A DNA stretch of 64,000 nucleotides. Source: Polytrichum commune. Taxonomy: Eukaryota; Streptophyta; Polytrichopsida; Polytrichales; Polytrichaceae. The notes under the pieces were generated by a model, which saw nothing but the letters and a program-made list of their open reading frames with translations, searched no databases and had not been told where the DNA came from. The position numbers were made by a program, and so were the translations under genes. The DNA lies in contig OX485807.1 of the NCBI GenBank assembly GCA_950295325.1, positions 8,893,001 to 8,957,000 of the forward strand, in the 5' to 3' direction. Within the stretch, counting starts at the first letter, position 1. The number at the start of each line of letters is the position of its first letter. Positions 10,424-21,639 of this stretch are shown in pieces.

Positions 10424-11274
10424 AAATCATGGCTTTGTACGACCTTCGTTTAGGTTTCCAGAAGGAAGATCGACTGTTCTCTAGCAAATCATCTCAACCT
10501 TGCAGTGATGGATCTACCTTACTTGACCAACGATAGGAGCTCGGTTTTGCTTTGATGATTTAGAGTTGAGAGCCTAAGTTCACTTTTGTTCATCGCAGTA
10601 TCCCAATGTGCGCCTGGGAATTTTGATGAATTTTTTTTGACAATTTATGAGTTAGCGCATTCTTGCGCCCGTAGTGATAAGACCAAGTGATTCTGCTGAT
10701 GTGTCCTTTCCTGATTCTATACGAGGAGGCACATTTTCACCCGTAATTTCACATTGTGACCCTGCCTTGGCCTGACCACTACTGGTTCCAGCTGTCTTGC
10801 CATCAGCTTTAGTGCCTAACTCAACTGCGCCTCTGTAGGTTGGGTTGGGTGCTTTCTGTAGCCTGTGACAGAGCTCCTTGCATCTATTACCTAGTCCGTA
10901 ATTTATTGGAACTCAGGTTGAACCTAGTAACATTAGTAAGCTTCATGCCATTGCTTAAGAAGGATGATCGATCAAACTCCTAATTGGCACTTGCTGGTAT
11001 CCAGTGATTAATATCAACCTTAGAGTGATTGATCTTCCACAACCATCGAGATTGATGTTGCTAAGATGATTTGCATTGGTACGAGAGTCCTAAAATCACT
11101 TCTGTACAATTGAGGATCACAAAATGTGCCTGGGAATTTCGATACATATAATTGAAGAATTGGGGAGTGGTAAAGCAACCCATTCATGTATTGTTTGAAG
11201 ATGCAGGAGGATTTGGGGTTGTTTCAAGGTTTTAAATCTAGTCTAATTCCATCAATTTTTTGCTCCTTGAGCAG

Positions 11275-11415
11275 ATCATTCTTGTGGGCCATAGCATGGG
11301 AGGTACAACCATAGCACGGGCAACGGAACGATACCCACATAAAATACATGTTGCAGTGTATGTATCAGGGTCCATGTACACCAGTGGCATGTCTGGAACT
11401 GAGATAAATGATGAG
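11275..11415 (+). CDS. Methylesterase (MES/SABP2-like), exon 2 with nucleophile Ser
   Basis: Follows a TTGAGCAG acceptor and ends ATGAG before GTATGC. Encodes IILVGHSMGGTTIARATERY then PHKIHVAVYVSG...; GHSMGG is the nucleophile elbow and its Ser is the catalytic residue. In phase 0 after exon 1 the junction reads NENK-IILVGHS, as in family members. The AVYVSGSM segment corresponds to the strand after the nucleophile helix. Confidence 0.93.
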
Positions 11416-11554
11416 GTATGCCATCTTGACTTTTTTTGGCATTATTGGTTCTTGAAGCCACGATTTGTGAAGTTTTATGGAATGACTTGATACCCATTAT
11501 ATGGTTATGTCAAAATTCACATCAATTTGAGGACATTATAGGTTCACACTGCAG

Positions 11555-11680
11555 GTGCTGGGTGAGTTTGCCACATCTGCACAATACAACGTTGCCAAGG
11601 GACCCGATCACCCTCCAACCTCGTGTTGGCCAGCAGTGGAAGTTGTGAAGAGTTTATACTACAGCAATTGCTCTCCCCAG
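11555..11680 (+). CDS. Methylesterase (MES/SABP2-like), exon 3 (cap region)
   Basis: Follows CACACTGCAG and ends CTCTCCCCAG before GTAAGT. Encodes VLGEFATSAQYNVAKGPDHP then PTSCWPAVEVVKSLYYSNCSPQ. This is the lid region that forms much of the substrate pocket and is the least conserved part of the family, so the preferred ester cannot be inferred. YYSNCSP followed by D from exon 4 matches the usual lid-to-core transition (YN.CSPED.). Confidence 0.92.
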
Positions 11681-12079
11681 GTAAGTGAACTGTCTCGTGC
11701 ACTAATTTTCATGTCTGTTACTGTAAGTCAGTGTCATTTTGAGAGGCGATATGGACAATTAGGGGTGTTCAGTACTTTGCGTCATGGGCTCTTAATTTAT
11801 TGCATATTGTATTGTTTACCTCCTTTGTTGACAGAAAATTGCCTTGAAACAAATGTAGCCCAGAGGTTACTTTATTTAGTTGATTTGACACTTAATTTTA
11901 TGTCATAGACTCCAAATTCGTCTAATGAGGTGCACTTGAAATGAGAGGTATGCTTGTATGCAACAATTTCCTCACCCTCTTGAAATGCATAAGGTAGACA
12001 ACCCTAATTTGGTTATTTTTCTTAAAATCAGGATACCTATATTTGAGTGGTATGTGATTTGATATGACTCCCAAATGTA

Positions 12080-12330
12080 ATGGATACCAAAGAGCATGTG
12101 TTTAAAAAAGACTAGATTGTGTGCTCAAAATATGATAACCATTCTAGACCGAATAGGTAACATGATTTGGGGGCTATATGATCATTTAATAGAACAAGAA
12201 AACTTCATTTTGATTCTGACTTGGAAATTCAAATGAGCTAATTGGCTATAGCCTCAATTTGATTTGCTATCCATCTTGTACTAATCGCACGTTTCATAGC
12301 CTAGGAGAAGTGGGCTAGTCAGAAAAGTAA
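12080..12330 (+). repeat. Dispersed repeat family R, copy 3 (methylesterase intron 3)
   Basis: Matches the copies at 2300-2580 and 13170-13460, including GATAACCATTCTAGACC, ATGATTTGGGGGC and the CTAGGAGAAGTGG tail. It sits inside the third intron of the methylesterase gene. Confidence 0.6.
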
Positions 12331-12525
12331 CCTTTTTAGACCCATCTACCCATCTACCTCACCTAGCTTTAATTCCTGAGCAATGAATCCATAAGAGGGC
12401 GCAGATTTCCCCTGCAATATTTCACATTGTCCTAGAGTCCAGCATGGATAAATACTAGAGTCAGAGTTGACCTTGAGCAAACCGAGTCAGCATTGAAATT
12501 TACTACTCTGGTGAAAACTTTCTAG

Positions 12526-12798
12526 GACATTGAATTTGCAATGGTGCACTTGAGACGAGTGCCAATCATGGGCGATGATGCCACAACATTCACGGAGCAG
12601 GGATACTATAGTGTGCCACGTGTGTACATTCGGACTTCGCTTGACAATGCCATCAAGCCCCAATATCAGGACCTCTTCATCTCCAAGAACCCTCCCAATG
12701 AGGTGCTTCATATAGACTCAGATCACAGCCCCTTTCTCAGTGCAGAGAAGGAACTTCATAAACATCTGTTGCATGTTGGAGAAACATATTCCAAGTGA
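12526..12798 (+). CDS. Methylesterase (MES/SABP2-like), exon 4 with Asp and His of the triad
   Basis: Follows CTTTCTAG and ends at TGA. Encodes DIEFAMVHLRRVPIM at its start; joined to exon 3 it reads CSPQ-DIEFAMVHLRRVP, the family's CSPEDL.LA..L.RP. SVPRVYIRTSLDNAI holds the catalytic Asp, and EVLHIDSDHSPFLS holds the catalytic His. Both are intact, so the enzyme should be active. The carboxy end HLLHVGETYSK is of normal length. The internal ATG at 12541 is not a start. Confidence 0.93.
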   Translation, partial: DIEFAMVHLRRVPIMGDDATTFTEQGYYSVPRVYIRTSLDNAIKPQYQDLFISKNPPNEVLHIDSDHSPFLSAEKELHKHLLHVGETYSK

Positions 12799-12819
12799 AT
12801 CTTGCTGCCTAGCCTGCTC

Positions 12820-14550
12820 AGTTTGGACCAAACAAAGACTGATGGAAAATGTCCATTACATCATCAGCCTTCTTATTCAAGGTGCAGATGCTATAAGATG
12901 TGAGCATCAGCACCCATGGAAAAGTGCAGAGTTTGTTATAATCTACCACCGGCTTTTAAGTACAAGTCCATAAGACCAATGTTGGATCAGTATTTTATAG
13001 GTGAGTACATCGCATCAATATGCAATATGTCAGTATTGATATCAGAGAACCTACCCAACTGATTCCAAATTTGTCATGCAAGGCACATTGATACTTGGTG
13101 GATATCATAGAGATGTAGACCTACCAAAGTCATTATTTGATGGTACTCGTGTATTATTTGGATACTTTTCTCATGCATCCACTTCTCCTAGGATATGAAA
13201 CATGCTAGTGAGATGATTAGCATAGCCAATGATGCCCGTAGCCATTTGCCTCAAAGTTTTCAAGCCCAAATGAATCTTTCATACATTATGGAAGTGAAGA
13301 TGCCTATGTTCATTAAGTCATTCTATAGATACCCAAATCATGTTGATTATTGAGCCTAAGACGGTTATCATATTTGGAGCACGTTGTCTATTCCTTTTAA
13401 ACACATCTCTTAGTGTCCGTCCTCAGATCCACACCAAGCACTCGCACTCAAATATGGTTGTCCAGATTATTGCTATTTCGACTTAGACATAAATGATATC
13501 GAAAACAGAAATATGATCAATACCCTCACTATAAATACAATGGATATGTAAGCGGTATCAAGAAAGCTGAACATTTCCAAATCGTAGAAACCTCTAGAAG
13601 AGATAAATACTCTCAGGACTAGGGATGCTTGAAATGTGCAAAGACAGGTGTCAAACTTTGGACAAATGATCGGACGCCTTTATGCCATCTCAAATAAGGA
13701 GCCCAATGCGGCGTCCAAGTTCCAAAGAATCAACAACAGTATGGGTGAAAAATAAATACTGCTCATCACTACTCTTCTATTTCTGAACTAATAAGTTCGC
13801 ATGCACTGCGCAACCTCATCGTTTGAGTTGATGAAGGTTTTTCATATCCACTCATCCAAGCCAGAGTTATAACCATCTCCTAGCCTGAAACCACTACATT
13901 TCAGTACCATGTGAATTGATTATCTATCAAGCGGAAGAAGCAGCAGAGAAGACCATCTGTAGCAACCAAGAGCTTGTCACCAGCTTCTCAACCAAGGGGC
14001 ACACCTGAATTGTAGTTTGTTTCGAGAATGCCAGTTGAAAAGCACTAGTCGAGTAATCGCCTGCCAAAATGCATGGAACATTTATGTCGGCACAATATAT
14101 AAGCCTACAATGTCAAGCATAAAGACAATTCGTTTTTGAGCATGTCAATACGTTCCTCAAAACTACCACAGGAGACACACAAATTATGTTTGTCTGCCTT
14201 GTGCAGTACTGCCGCCTGCACTGCAACAACATCAAGCTGTGCAGGTCCAACCCAGGGGCAACAAATCAGATAAATCACTATTTTAGCCCCATTTTCACAA
14301 GCTCCTCAAAAGCTGTGCAGATCCAAGCGCAGGATTACCAAATAAACAAAAATCGCCATTTTAACCCATCTTCACAAGCACCCCAATAATCAAGCACCGC
14401 AAGCAAGCAGACATGAAAAATGCTTGGTATAACTGGCGCTCACATCAAACTGTGCAGATCAGCCCAAGCGCAGGATAAACAAATAAACTCCGGATTTATA
14501 TGTTGAGCATTTCAATAGCTTCCTAAACCATCAGGTACCCGAATATTTGT
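12820..14550. other. Intergenic DNA downstream of the methylesterase gene
   Basis: No gene recognised. It includes a minus-strand family R repeat (13170-13460). Around 14200-14600 there are imperfect repeats of a segment with CTGCCGC(C/T)TGCACTGC and CAGATCCAAGCGCAGG-like sequence (about 14205, 14235, 14320, 14450, 14570, 14740), which extends to the 3' side of the proline-rich protein gene. Confidence 0.5.
13170..13460 (-). repeat. Dispersed repeat family R, copy 4
   Basis: Minus-strand copy. The order of conserved blocks is the reverse of copies 2 and 3: CTTCTCCTAGG..., GAGATGATTAGC, CCCAAATCATGTTG and ATTGAGCCTA, then TCAGATCCACACC. It helps set the approximate length of the repeat at 280-300 bases. 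Confidence 0.6.
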
Positions 14551-14776
14551 CTACTACCAAGTTGTGTACTGCCGCTTGCACTGCTGTGAAGGTCCAAGCG
14601 CAGGGAGAACTACTACATTAACATAATTTAACCCGCTGTTTGACAAGTTCCCTTCGAAAATCATGATGCATTTCAAGTAACCAGCACACATGTGATATGT
14701 CATGGTCCATGTAGAATACACATATAAATACCTTGTGTACTGCCGCCCAGCCTGCACTGCAAGCAGCTCCTCTTCA

Positions 14777-15124
14777 TCAGTAGCCACCGGCAGGAGGGGA
14801 TGGAGATGGAGACTGGTAGACTGGAGAAGGGGACTGGTAGACAGGTGAAGGAGACTGGTACACTGGAGATGGGGAAGCATATGGTGGCGACTGGTACACA
14901 GGGGAAGGAGAAGAGTAGACAGGTGATGGGGAGCTGTAAGGGTCAGCGGGAGGGGTGCTGTCTGAGGGAGGGGGAGGGCACCCAATCCCTCCCAACAGAG
15001 GAGCTAGGCTGCTCAAGTCCTTCAGCCCTCTCCCTGCAGCCTCAGCAGGCTGCACAAAGACTGATGAGGCAGCCATCACCACCAACACCACCATAGCCAT
15101 AGCCATAGCCATTGCCTGCTTCAT
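14777..15124 (-). CDS. Small secreted proline-rich (SPSPVYQ-repeat) protein
   Basis: Single-exon 115-residue protein. It starts MKQAMAMAMAMVVLVVMAAS, a clear signal peptide ending near VQPAEA-A. A short middle segment (GRGLKDLSSLAPLLGGIGCP) is followed by PPPPSDSTPP and then about seven repeats of SPSPVY(Q/S), ending SPSPSPPAGGY. SP repeats with regularly spaced Tyr are typical of extensin-like or arabinogalactan-type cell-wall proteins, in which Pro is hydroxylated and glycosylated and Tyr can be cross-linked. It is much shorter than classical extensins and lacks long SPPPP blocks. A TATA box lies upstream. A secreted wall-associated peptide is an inference from composition; there is no specific orthologue I recognise. 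Confidence 0.75.
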   Translation of the reverse strand: MKQAMAMAMAMVVLVVMAASSVFVQPAEAAGRGLKDLSSLAPLLGGIGCPPPPSDSTPPADPYSSPSPVYSSPSPVYQSPPYASPSPVYQSPSPVYQSPSPVYQSPSPSPPAGGY

Positions 15125-15270
15125 CTTGCTAGCTAGCTAGTAGTCCTGTACTGTGAGTAACTTAGATCCTGAGAAGCAAGGTTGCAACACAAACTGCGGT
15201 GAGGAAGCTGGCTAGCAGACTTCAAAGGGAGATGAGATGATGCACTGGTCTGCAGCTTGAGTCCATGTGA

Positions 15271-15280
15271 TGTTATATAC
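15271..15280 (-). promoter_or_regulatory. TATA box of the proline-rich protein gene
   Basis: Minus strand reads GTATATAACA about 150 bases upstream of the start codon. This leaves room for a 5' leader of roughly 115-120 bases. Confidence 0.6.
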
Positions 15281-15329
15281 CTTGACAGGAGAGGGAGGGA
15301 AGGAAGGGAATGACCCACCATATAGAGTT

Positions 15330-17740
15330 AATTGAAGGACTCTGCATAAGTTGGGACTGCGGTCGTCATAAAGCAGAATCCAGGGGGGTGTAAGAGCTGG
15401 TCAGTGAACCAAGTGAGGCAACTTAAAACCGTTTTCATTATTTTACTCTCTATGCCAATGGATTATAAGCTATGGGTTGAATGACCGAGTTCCTCGTTGT
15501 CTCCGTCATCGTAATTCGTTACTTACATCATGTGTGCGGGCTGACAGCGTTGCTAGCTAGCTGCAGTTCTTCTTCCAATGGAAGGGAGGGATGGAGCCTG
15601 TTAGCTGATCTTACACAGCCAGCATCAGAACATCAAGGGATATTATGTGGGCACTTGATCCACCTTCACTGACATTCCTAACTGTTGGATCATTGGGTTG
15701 GGATTAATTTTTCTCATGTGCTTAGCGATTCTGAGTCACGCAGATTCTCATTTCAAGTCTGTTAGAAATCAGAGTAGAGATTAAAGATAATATATATATA
15801 TTTTAAAAGGTATGAGAGTTCGAAGTCATCGTGAAGATTCTCTTTCAGGATAAAAAAACAAAATTAGGCCTTTCTAGTTGTGTTCATTATTGAACATAAT
15901 CCAATATCATTGTGACACGTGTCTTTTGAAAATAATCATATAGTTCCTCCAAATTGAGTTCCGTGTTGAGCCTAGAATGGTGTCTATACTGATTTGAGCA
16001 CGGAGTCCAATCTTGGCGTGACACGTGTCTTTCAGGTGTCGGTTCATAATTACAAGCCTTGCCATACTTAACTTACATGATCACACAACTATAGGTGTCC
16101 AATCAGCAACAGTGGCCACATAAGGCCCACATACCTTATTTCAACTACTCTGCCAAACACCCTAGTCCGCAAGACTTCACTATTGTGCCACCACAATGAA
16201 GCTATTAGTTACAGCCGAGCTGCTGTTCATTAAATATGACATGTCAGTACTGTAAAACAGCCCAGCCTTGATGCAGGTTAACAACTCCATGGTTTAATGC
16301 CCCTGCACGGCAATTCAAGGGCACTAATACCTTTGGGATTGACTCTGGAACCCTAAGACCTTATGAGGATTCAGGCCACATTCAAACTGCCTGCACAGAT
16401 TGGGCGCTGGATTATAACTATGGTACTTCATATCAGCTGAACAACAACTATGGTGTACAGCAATAAGTTATGTAATCAGTGTTTACAGTGGATCCATATT
16501 TCCAAAATTCTCTTACTGAAAGTGAGCCAAAACACTTACGTGACGGAGGTCCTGCCATATGACATAAACTGACAGGGATCATTTGACGAGGACAGGGATG
16601 AGAGTGAGACAACTGATTTAGATCAGGACCTGCAGATTGCTCATGCTCGATGTTCTCCAGAAGACTCGAGCACAAGTAACTGGGAGATCAAACGAGTCCT
16701 GCCTCATGAGGGATTGGTAATCAAGATGCATTCATTAGCCTTTGGTGTTTCACAGTAACTAGATGCACTCTGAAAATCGCTTGAAATTTGACATGATTAG
16801 TTGACTACTCTACTCTCCACCAGCAAAAACCTGGCACAATTTCACAACTGGAGACCCATCTTCACAGATGACACTAAATTATCCTGATCAAGCTGAATAT
16901 ATGGTTAAGTTAGTTAGAAAGCTTCAATGAGCCTTTTTCTTTTTTTTCCCTTTCTCTTTTCTTTTTTGGGAACAAAAAACAAGACTTTATTTCATTGTGA
17001 AAACATATACCAGGCTATTAGGACCTGAATAGAGAGCGAGGGGACTTTTTAGGATGCATCGAGTGTAAACACACAACCCCAAGAAATGTACTAAGTAAAA
17101 GATATTTGCTGACAAGTGATTCTAAGTATGGTCAACTAAGTCCACATTAGGTCCCCTAGTATTCCAACACAATTTCTTAGTATTTGTCATGTGGTAGAGA
17201 AGCTTGTGCGCCCCCCCCCCCCAAAAAAGAAGCACATCAAACTTATAGACTAGGTCTTTATCTTAGATGTAGGCATTCTTCAGATTCAAGGTATTGTCGC
17301 AACACGATCCGAGCATAGTTAAGAAGTCCTTACCAAATGGTTTGATGAACTTTCTTCACATCTCATCTAGAGTTGTTAAAGGTAAGATCTCTTTGCTCGA
17401 TCCCAATGATCCTTAACCCTTAACTTTATGAGAGGTCACTTTTTGACTTATGAATAACTCTTGAAGGCAAAACCATCCAAAAGGAAGGTGCTAGGAAGGT
17501 CACAATAGGTATCATTGTGTTCCTCTTCAATCTTCTTGGCAATGGCATTAATCCATTCCTATATTATAAAGATGGTTGTTCATAAGAAAATTTTAAAGTC
17601 AAGAATGAACTAAGCTTTCCCTTTTTTACACGTTACTATATATAGTAAATTCATATTAGTTTATTTAATATTTGTCAAATTTCTACGAACTCTTTTTCTT
17701 ACTTCAAAGTGTATATCCATTCTTGATAATATCTTGAAAG
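15330..17740. other. Intergenic DNA
   Basis: No gene recognised. GACACGTGTCTTT occurs twice (about 15914 and 16020) within a short imperfect direct repeat. A poly-C run lies at 17210-17222. Open frames here are short and show no domain. Confidence 0.45.
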
Positions 17741-17741
17741 T

Positions 17742-18491
17742 TTGAATTATAATTCTATAATGTCTCATGTCAAAGTGTGTTTTTCAACAACCTATCATAT
17801 TTTGTTGGCTAAATTTGGAAAACTTCCCATCGAATTACACGCTCTCAAGTTCTTTGTAGGCTTTCAACGACGGCTCACCCACCTATCCCCCTATTGGTTA
17901 GTCAGTAAAGCAACCTCACTTTTCAAATACTTGGTTGAACATGGATTTAACACCTAGCACAAATCAATAATCATGTGGAAGTCATCATGGGGTCTATCTC
18001 ACTCGGACACCCATGACAACCCAAGCACATCTGAAATAATATACGATGATATCAAGGAGGTCTTTCTTGCCATAGAGTGGAACTCTTTCCATCTCTTAGG
18101 GAAGAAACTAGATTACCTCCACCTCAAGGATTTTCTCAAATACAAATGTGAACTATACTTGACGCAACTATTGACACCACCACAACGCAAGATCATCGCC
18201 ACTTACTGCACCTCGAATCATAGATTAGCCATTGAAATTTGACAATGGACACTATCCCTATCTCTAGAGATACTAGACTATAACGTAATTGAAAATGAGG
18301 CACATTACATGTTGGAATGTCCCCTATATAAGCCCATTAAAGATAAGTTTCCATCACTACTTGAGAATTTGGTCTTAGGGAGCCTCAAGTCTTTCTTTCA
18401 ATTGGAGGACCAAGTTGACATTAGCCTCTATCTCACGAAGGCTACTGCACTCCGCCACTCTACATATTTAGTTGGTCTGAAACCATCATGA
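17742..18491 (+). mobile_element. LINE (non-LTR retrotransposon), carboxy-terminal fragment of ORF2
   Basis: Three neighbouring plus-strand frames (17742-17957, 17973-18242, 18309-18491) together resemble the end of a plant LINE reverse-transcriptase protein. Recognisable blocks are LLAKFGKLPIELHALKF, LTPPQRKIIATYCTSNHRLA, then after an in-frame stop VIENEAHYMLECPLYKPI and VDISLYLTKATALRHS. The HxxLECPLY part corresponds to the post-RT zinc-finger-like segment, though its leading Cys residues are lost. There is one in-frame TGA near 18240 and a frame change near 17960. The endonuclease and RT domains are absent (5' truncated). The 3' end is probably before about 18660. Confidence 0.82.
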
Positions 18492-18770
18492 TGTACTTTC
18501 AATCCCATTAGCCTATTCACCATCATGGACTTTAAAATCAATTTCATTTCTTTACATATATTTATCACAAATTCTCAAAGTTTAATGTCAATTGATTCTA
18601 ACTTGATTATAAACAATTTATGATATTTACTATATATTGTTACTGTATCAATGATGATGATGCTTAAAATCATTAGCAACAACTTGTTTTTTAGGTACAA
18701 TAAAAGTTGAGCTCTAGAAAGCTTATTTTTTAAATGAACTAATGAAACCATGATATGCTCCAGGAACTAA

Positions 18771-19154
18771 GGGCCGGTTCACACTATGCCCAAGTCGAGA
18801 GGAGAAGCGTCACTTTTCTGGACCAAACTATGTCGAGAGGAGAAGCCTTTGGGCTGAAAAAGTATATTAAAATAATCCAATGTCAGATTTTGAATATTTT
18901 AATGAAAAAAAAGTTCATCCTCTCGACGGAAGTTTGGGTCGAGCATTTTGCTCGACCCAAACTTTGCTCGAGAGGCCGAACTCTTGGCGTCATAACTTTC
19001 TAAAAGTGCTGCCACCTAGGCTCTTTTGGAGGCGACGTCCTTTGGACTTCGGCCTCTAGTGTGAAGGCCGAGAGGACGGACTTTGGACATTTCTACATTT
19101 TCATTGGTCCAAACGCTTCTTCTCTCGAAGTTTGGCCATAGTGTGAACTGGCCC
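18771..19154. mobile_element. PIF/Harbinger-type MITE, family A, copy 1 (384 bp)
   Basis: Ends are GGGCCGGTTCACACTA and TAGTGTGAACTGGCCC, with a 3-bp duplication TAA (18768-18770 and 19155-19157). A second copy of identical length is at 21248-21631. Internally it has a strong hairpin (18913-18981) built from a TTTGGGTCGAG arm and its complement. No coding capacity. Confidence 0.9.
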
Positions 19155-19157
19155 TAA

Positions 19158-21244
19158 GGGTGAAAGAAATGCTTCTTCAACAAAGCTAGATTCTAGCAAG
19201 TCTGTAAGGGAAGGCAGAGTTTTCTTTCCAAAGATATTGTGATGTCAATCAAGAGGTCGCCAAGGGCCTTTCTGGTTGGCTCTGGCCTTCGTATAGTTCA
19301 CAATGCCAATAGAAAAGTCTCGTGCTCTTCTAACCACCCAACGATTCCAGAAGCTATGTGCAATGGTCTCTAAAATGTTTAGAACACACATGGGCATTTA
19401 TTCAATGTATGGGCCTTATGTGATGACTCTTCTTGATTGGACACATAAATTTGAATGGTATGTGGGGTTATATAGCAAAGCTTGTAGTTAAGAAAACACA
19501 TGAAAAAGACATGTGTTGTGATGGGATTGGATTGGATTATGTGTTCAAGATGTAGACATAATTATAGGCTTAATACTCTTAGGAATAAAAACATAATTTC
19601 CTTCATTTCAAAGTTCTTTAATTCTGTAGTTTGACATGTTACAAAGCCCTCGATAAAAAATCAAAAAATCAAAAAATTGCATAAGATTAAATGCCTTCAC
19701 AATGGTATGCTTGCATTTCTCCACGTTAATTCCCAGACCCGTAAAACACTCAGTGACTATCAAGTCCATGTTGGAGAATGGGATTTATTGTAGATTTATC
19801 ACATATAAGTGTACCCCTCATTCATCGAACATAAAAGCTTTAAAGTAGTATGTGGCCCGAATTTTACTAATTTTTGGTTATTTGACATCGACATTAGGGC
19901 CTTTTTATACGCATGACCAAGTGCCGTCAAAAAAAAATGATGTAGGATTTCTCTTGGTCATGGTCACAAGTCTAAAGACCATGACCAAAGAGAAATCCAC
20001 ATCATTTTTGAAGAGCCTTGGTCTTAGGAGAGAGTGTAAAGTGGACTTGGACCAGGACATGGTGGTTTCAATGAAATAAATTTCACTCATATAATATTTT
20101 CTTGAATTGGATTATCTTTTGACCTAGTCACCTTATTTCGTTGAGACAATCTAATTGTGTTCTCTTGTCGCAAAATTTGGGTGATCACCAAACAATATCC
20201 ATTTCAAGACATGTAAGATGAATCTATGTCACAAGATTCTCATCCAAAATCTGATATGTTCATGGTGCAAGCACAAGAAAGTGGATAGCTCTTGATCCCT
20301 ACATAGGTTTAAGTGAAAGTGACTTAAAGCTAAACTATCAACTTAAAATAATTGAGATAAAATATCATAAACACATTGGTTTACAAGGTCAAGCAATTTA
20401 TGATGACAAAAATAAATTCAAAAAAACTATACATATTTTAGGAGACATGCGAGTGTTGTGGAAGTAGACAATATGGAACAAGTAATTGTCTAAAATGATT
20501 ATAATAATGTTACAATTACGTGACATTGATTATTTCTTGCCAAAAAAAATAAAAAACTTTTTTGAAGCACGACCTCAAGTTAATAATGAATTCAAGGAAT
20601 ATGCAAAGAAATCTAAGTTCAAAATATTTGAGGTCATAAAATTTATGTGCAAAACCAGATTTAGCCATTTTCCCTTAATTTTTTACTCTCAATGATAGAT
20701 TTTGAAGACCTCATATTATTCTATATTTGATTACGTTACACAACAATAGAGGGGAACGTGTAGAAACATCCAATTTAAACAACATCTTGCTCAAATATAC
20801 CGGAGCACTTCTGTGGTCCACTTTACCATTCTTGCACCCACCCATGGTTGCTCTTATTTTTGGTGACCTGTATAAAATGAATTGGAACCGCCACATATTT
20901 ATGAGTTGATGAGAGATTTTTGAAGACAATGGTCATGGTCATTAATCATTATTGTAAGCATGCCTTTAGTTTAGACCAAGTCGTTTGAGATGAAGTCACC
21001 ACAAACCTACATGCACTAAATTTTTTATGTTAGATGGATAAGAGGTACACTTGCATGCAACAATTCCTTCTCTCCCTGAATGTTCTTGTGATAAGTTAAT
21101 TGTTGTAGGCTCTCATTGCTAAGTGTGTGGACATGTCGAAGATTTGGAGGGGAAATAACTTGTAAGCTCAGCGTGTTGATCTAGTCACCTGTGAGAAAGT
21201 TTGTGAGTTATGTAAGTTGAGTTCGAGACGCACTTACTGACTAC
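19158..21244. other. Intergenic DNA between the two family A MITEs
   Basis: AT-rich with no recognisable gene. Short frames around 19303-19491 and 20486-20909 show no domain. The only clear structure is the hairpin at 19915-20022. Confidence 0.45.
19915..20022. repeat. Near-perfect hairpin, arms about 50 bases
   Basis: AAAAATGATGTAGGATTTCT and CTTGGTCATGGTC on the left pair with GACCATGACCAAAGAGAAA and TCCACATCATTTTT on the right around an 11-base loop (ACAAGTCTAAA). Pairing extends outward through ACCAAG...CTTGGT. It may be a small foldback element or a miRNA-like precursor. It also makes the two opposite frames here (19852-20079 and 19905-20090) look alike. Confidence 0.8.
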
Positions 21245-21247
21245 TTA

Positions 21248-21631
21248 GGGCCGGTTCACACTATGCCCAAGTCGAGAGGAGAAGCTTCACTTTTCTGGAC
21301 CAAACTATGTCGAGAGGAGAAGCCTTTGGGCTGAAAAAGTATATTAAAATAATCCACTGTCAGATTTTGAATATTTTAATGAAAAAAAAGTTCGGCCTCT
21401 CGACGGAAGTTTGGGTCAAGAATTTTGCTCGACCCAAACTTTGCTCGAGAGGCCGAACTCTTGGCGCCATAACTTCTTAAAAGTGCTGCCACCTAGGCTC
21501 TTTTGGAGGCGACGTCCTTTGAACTTCGGCCTCTAGTGTGAAGGCTGAGAGGACGGACTCTGGACATTTATGCATTTTCATTGGTCCAAAGGCTTCTCCT
21601 CTTGAAGTTTGGCCATAGTGTGAACCGGCCC
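21248..21631. mobile_element. PIF/Harbinger-type MITE, family A, copy 2 (384 bp)
   Basis: Ends GGGCCGGTTCACACTA and TAGTGTGAACCGGCCC, with a TTA target duplication (21245-21247 and 21632-21634). About 95 percent identical by eye to the copy at 18771-19154, including the internal hairpin (21390-21458). Its right target site is only five bases from the start of a family B MITE. Confidence 0.92.
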
Positions 21632-21639
21632 TTATATAA

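Noticed and set aside
14800-15140. Plus-strand frames over the proline-rich protein gene
   Set aside because: Antisense shadows of a repetitive coding sequence; no start context or domain.
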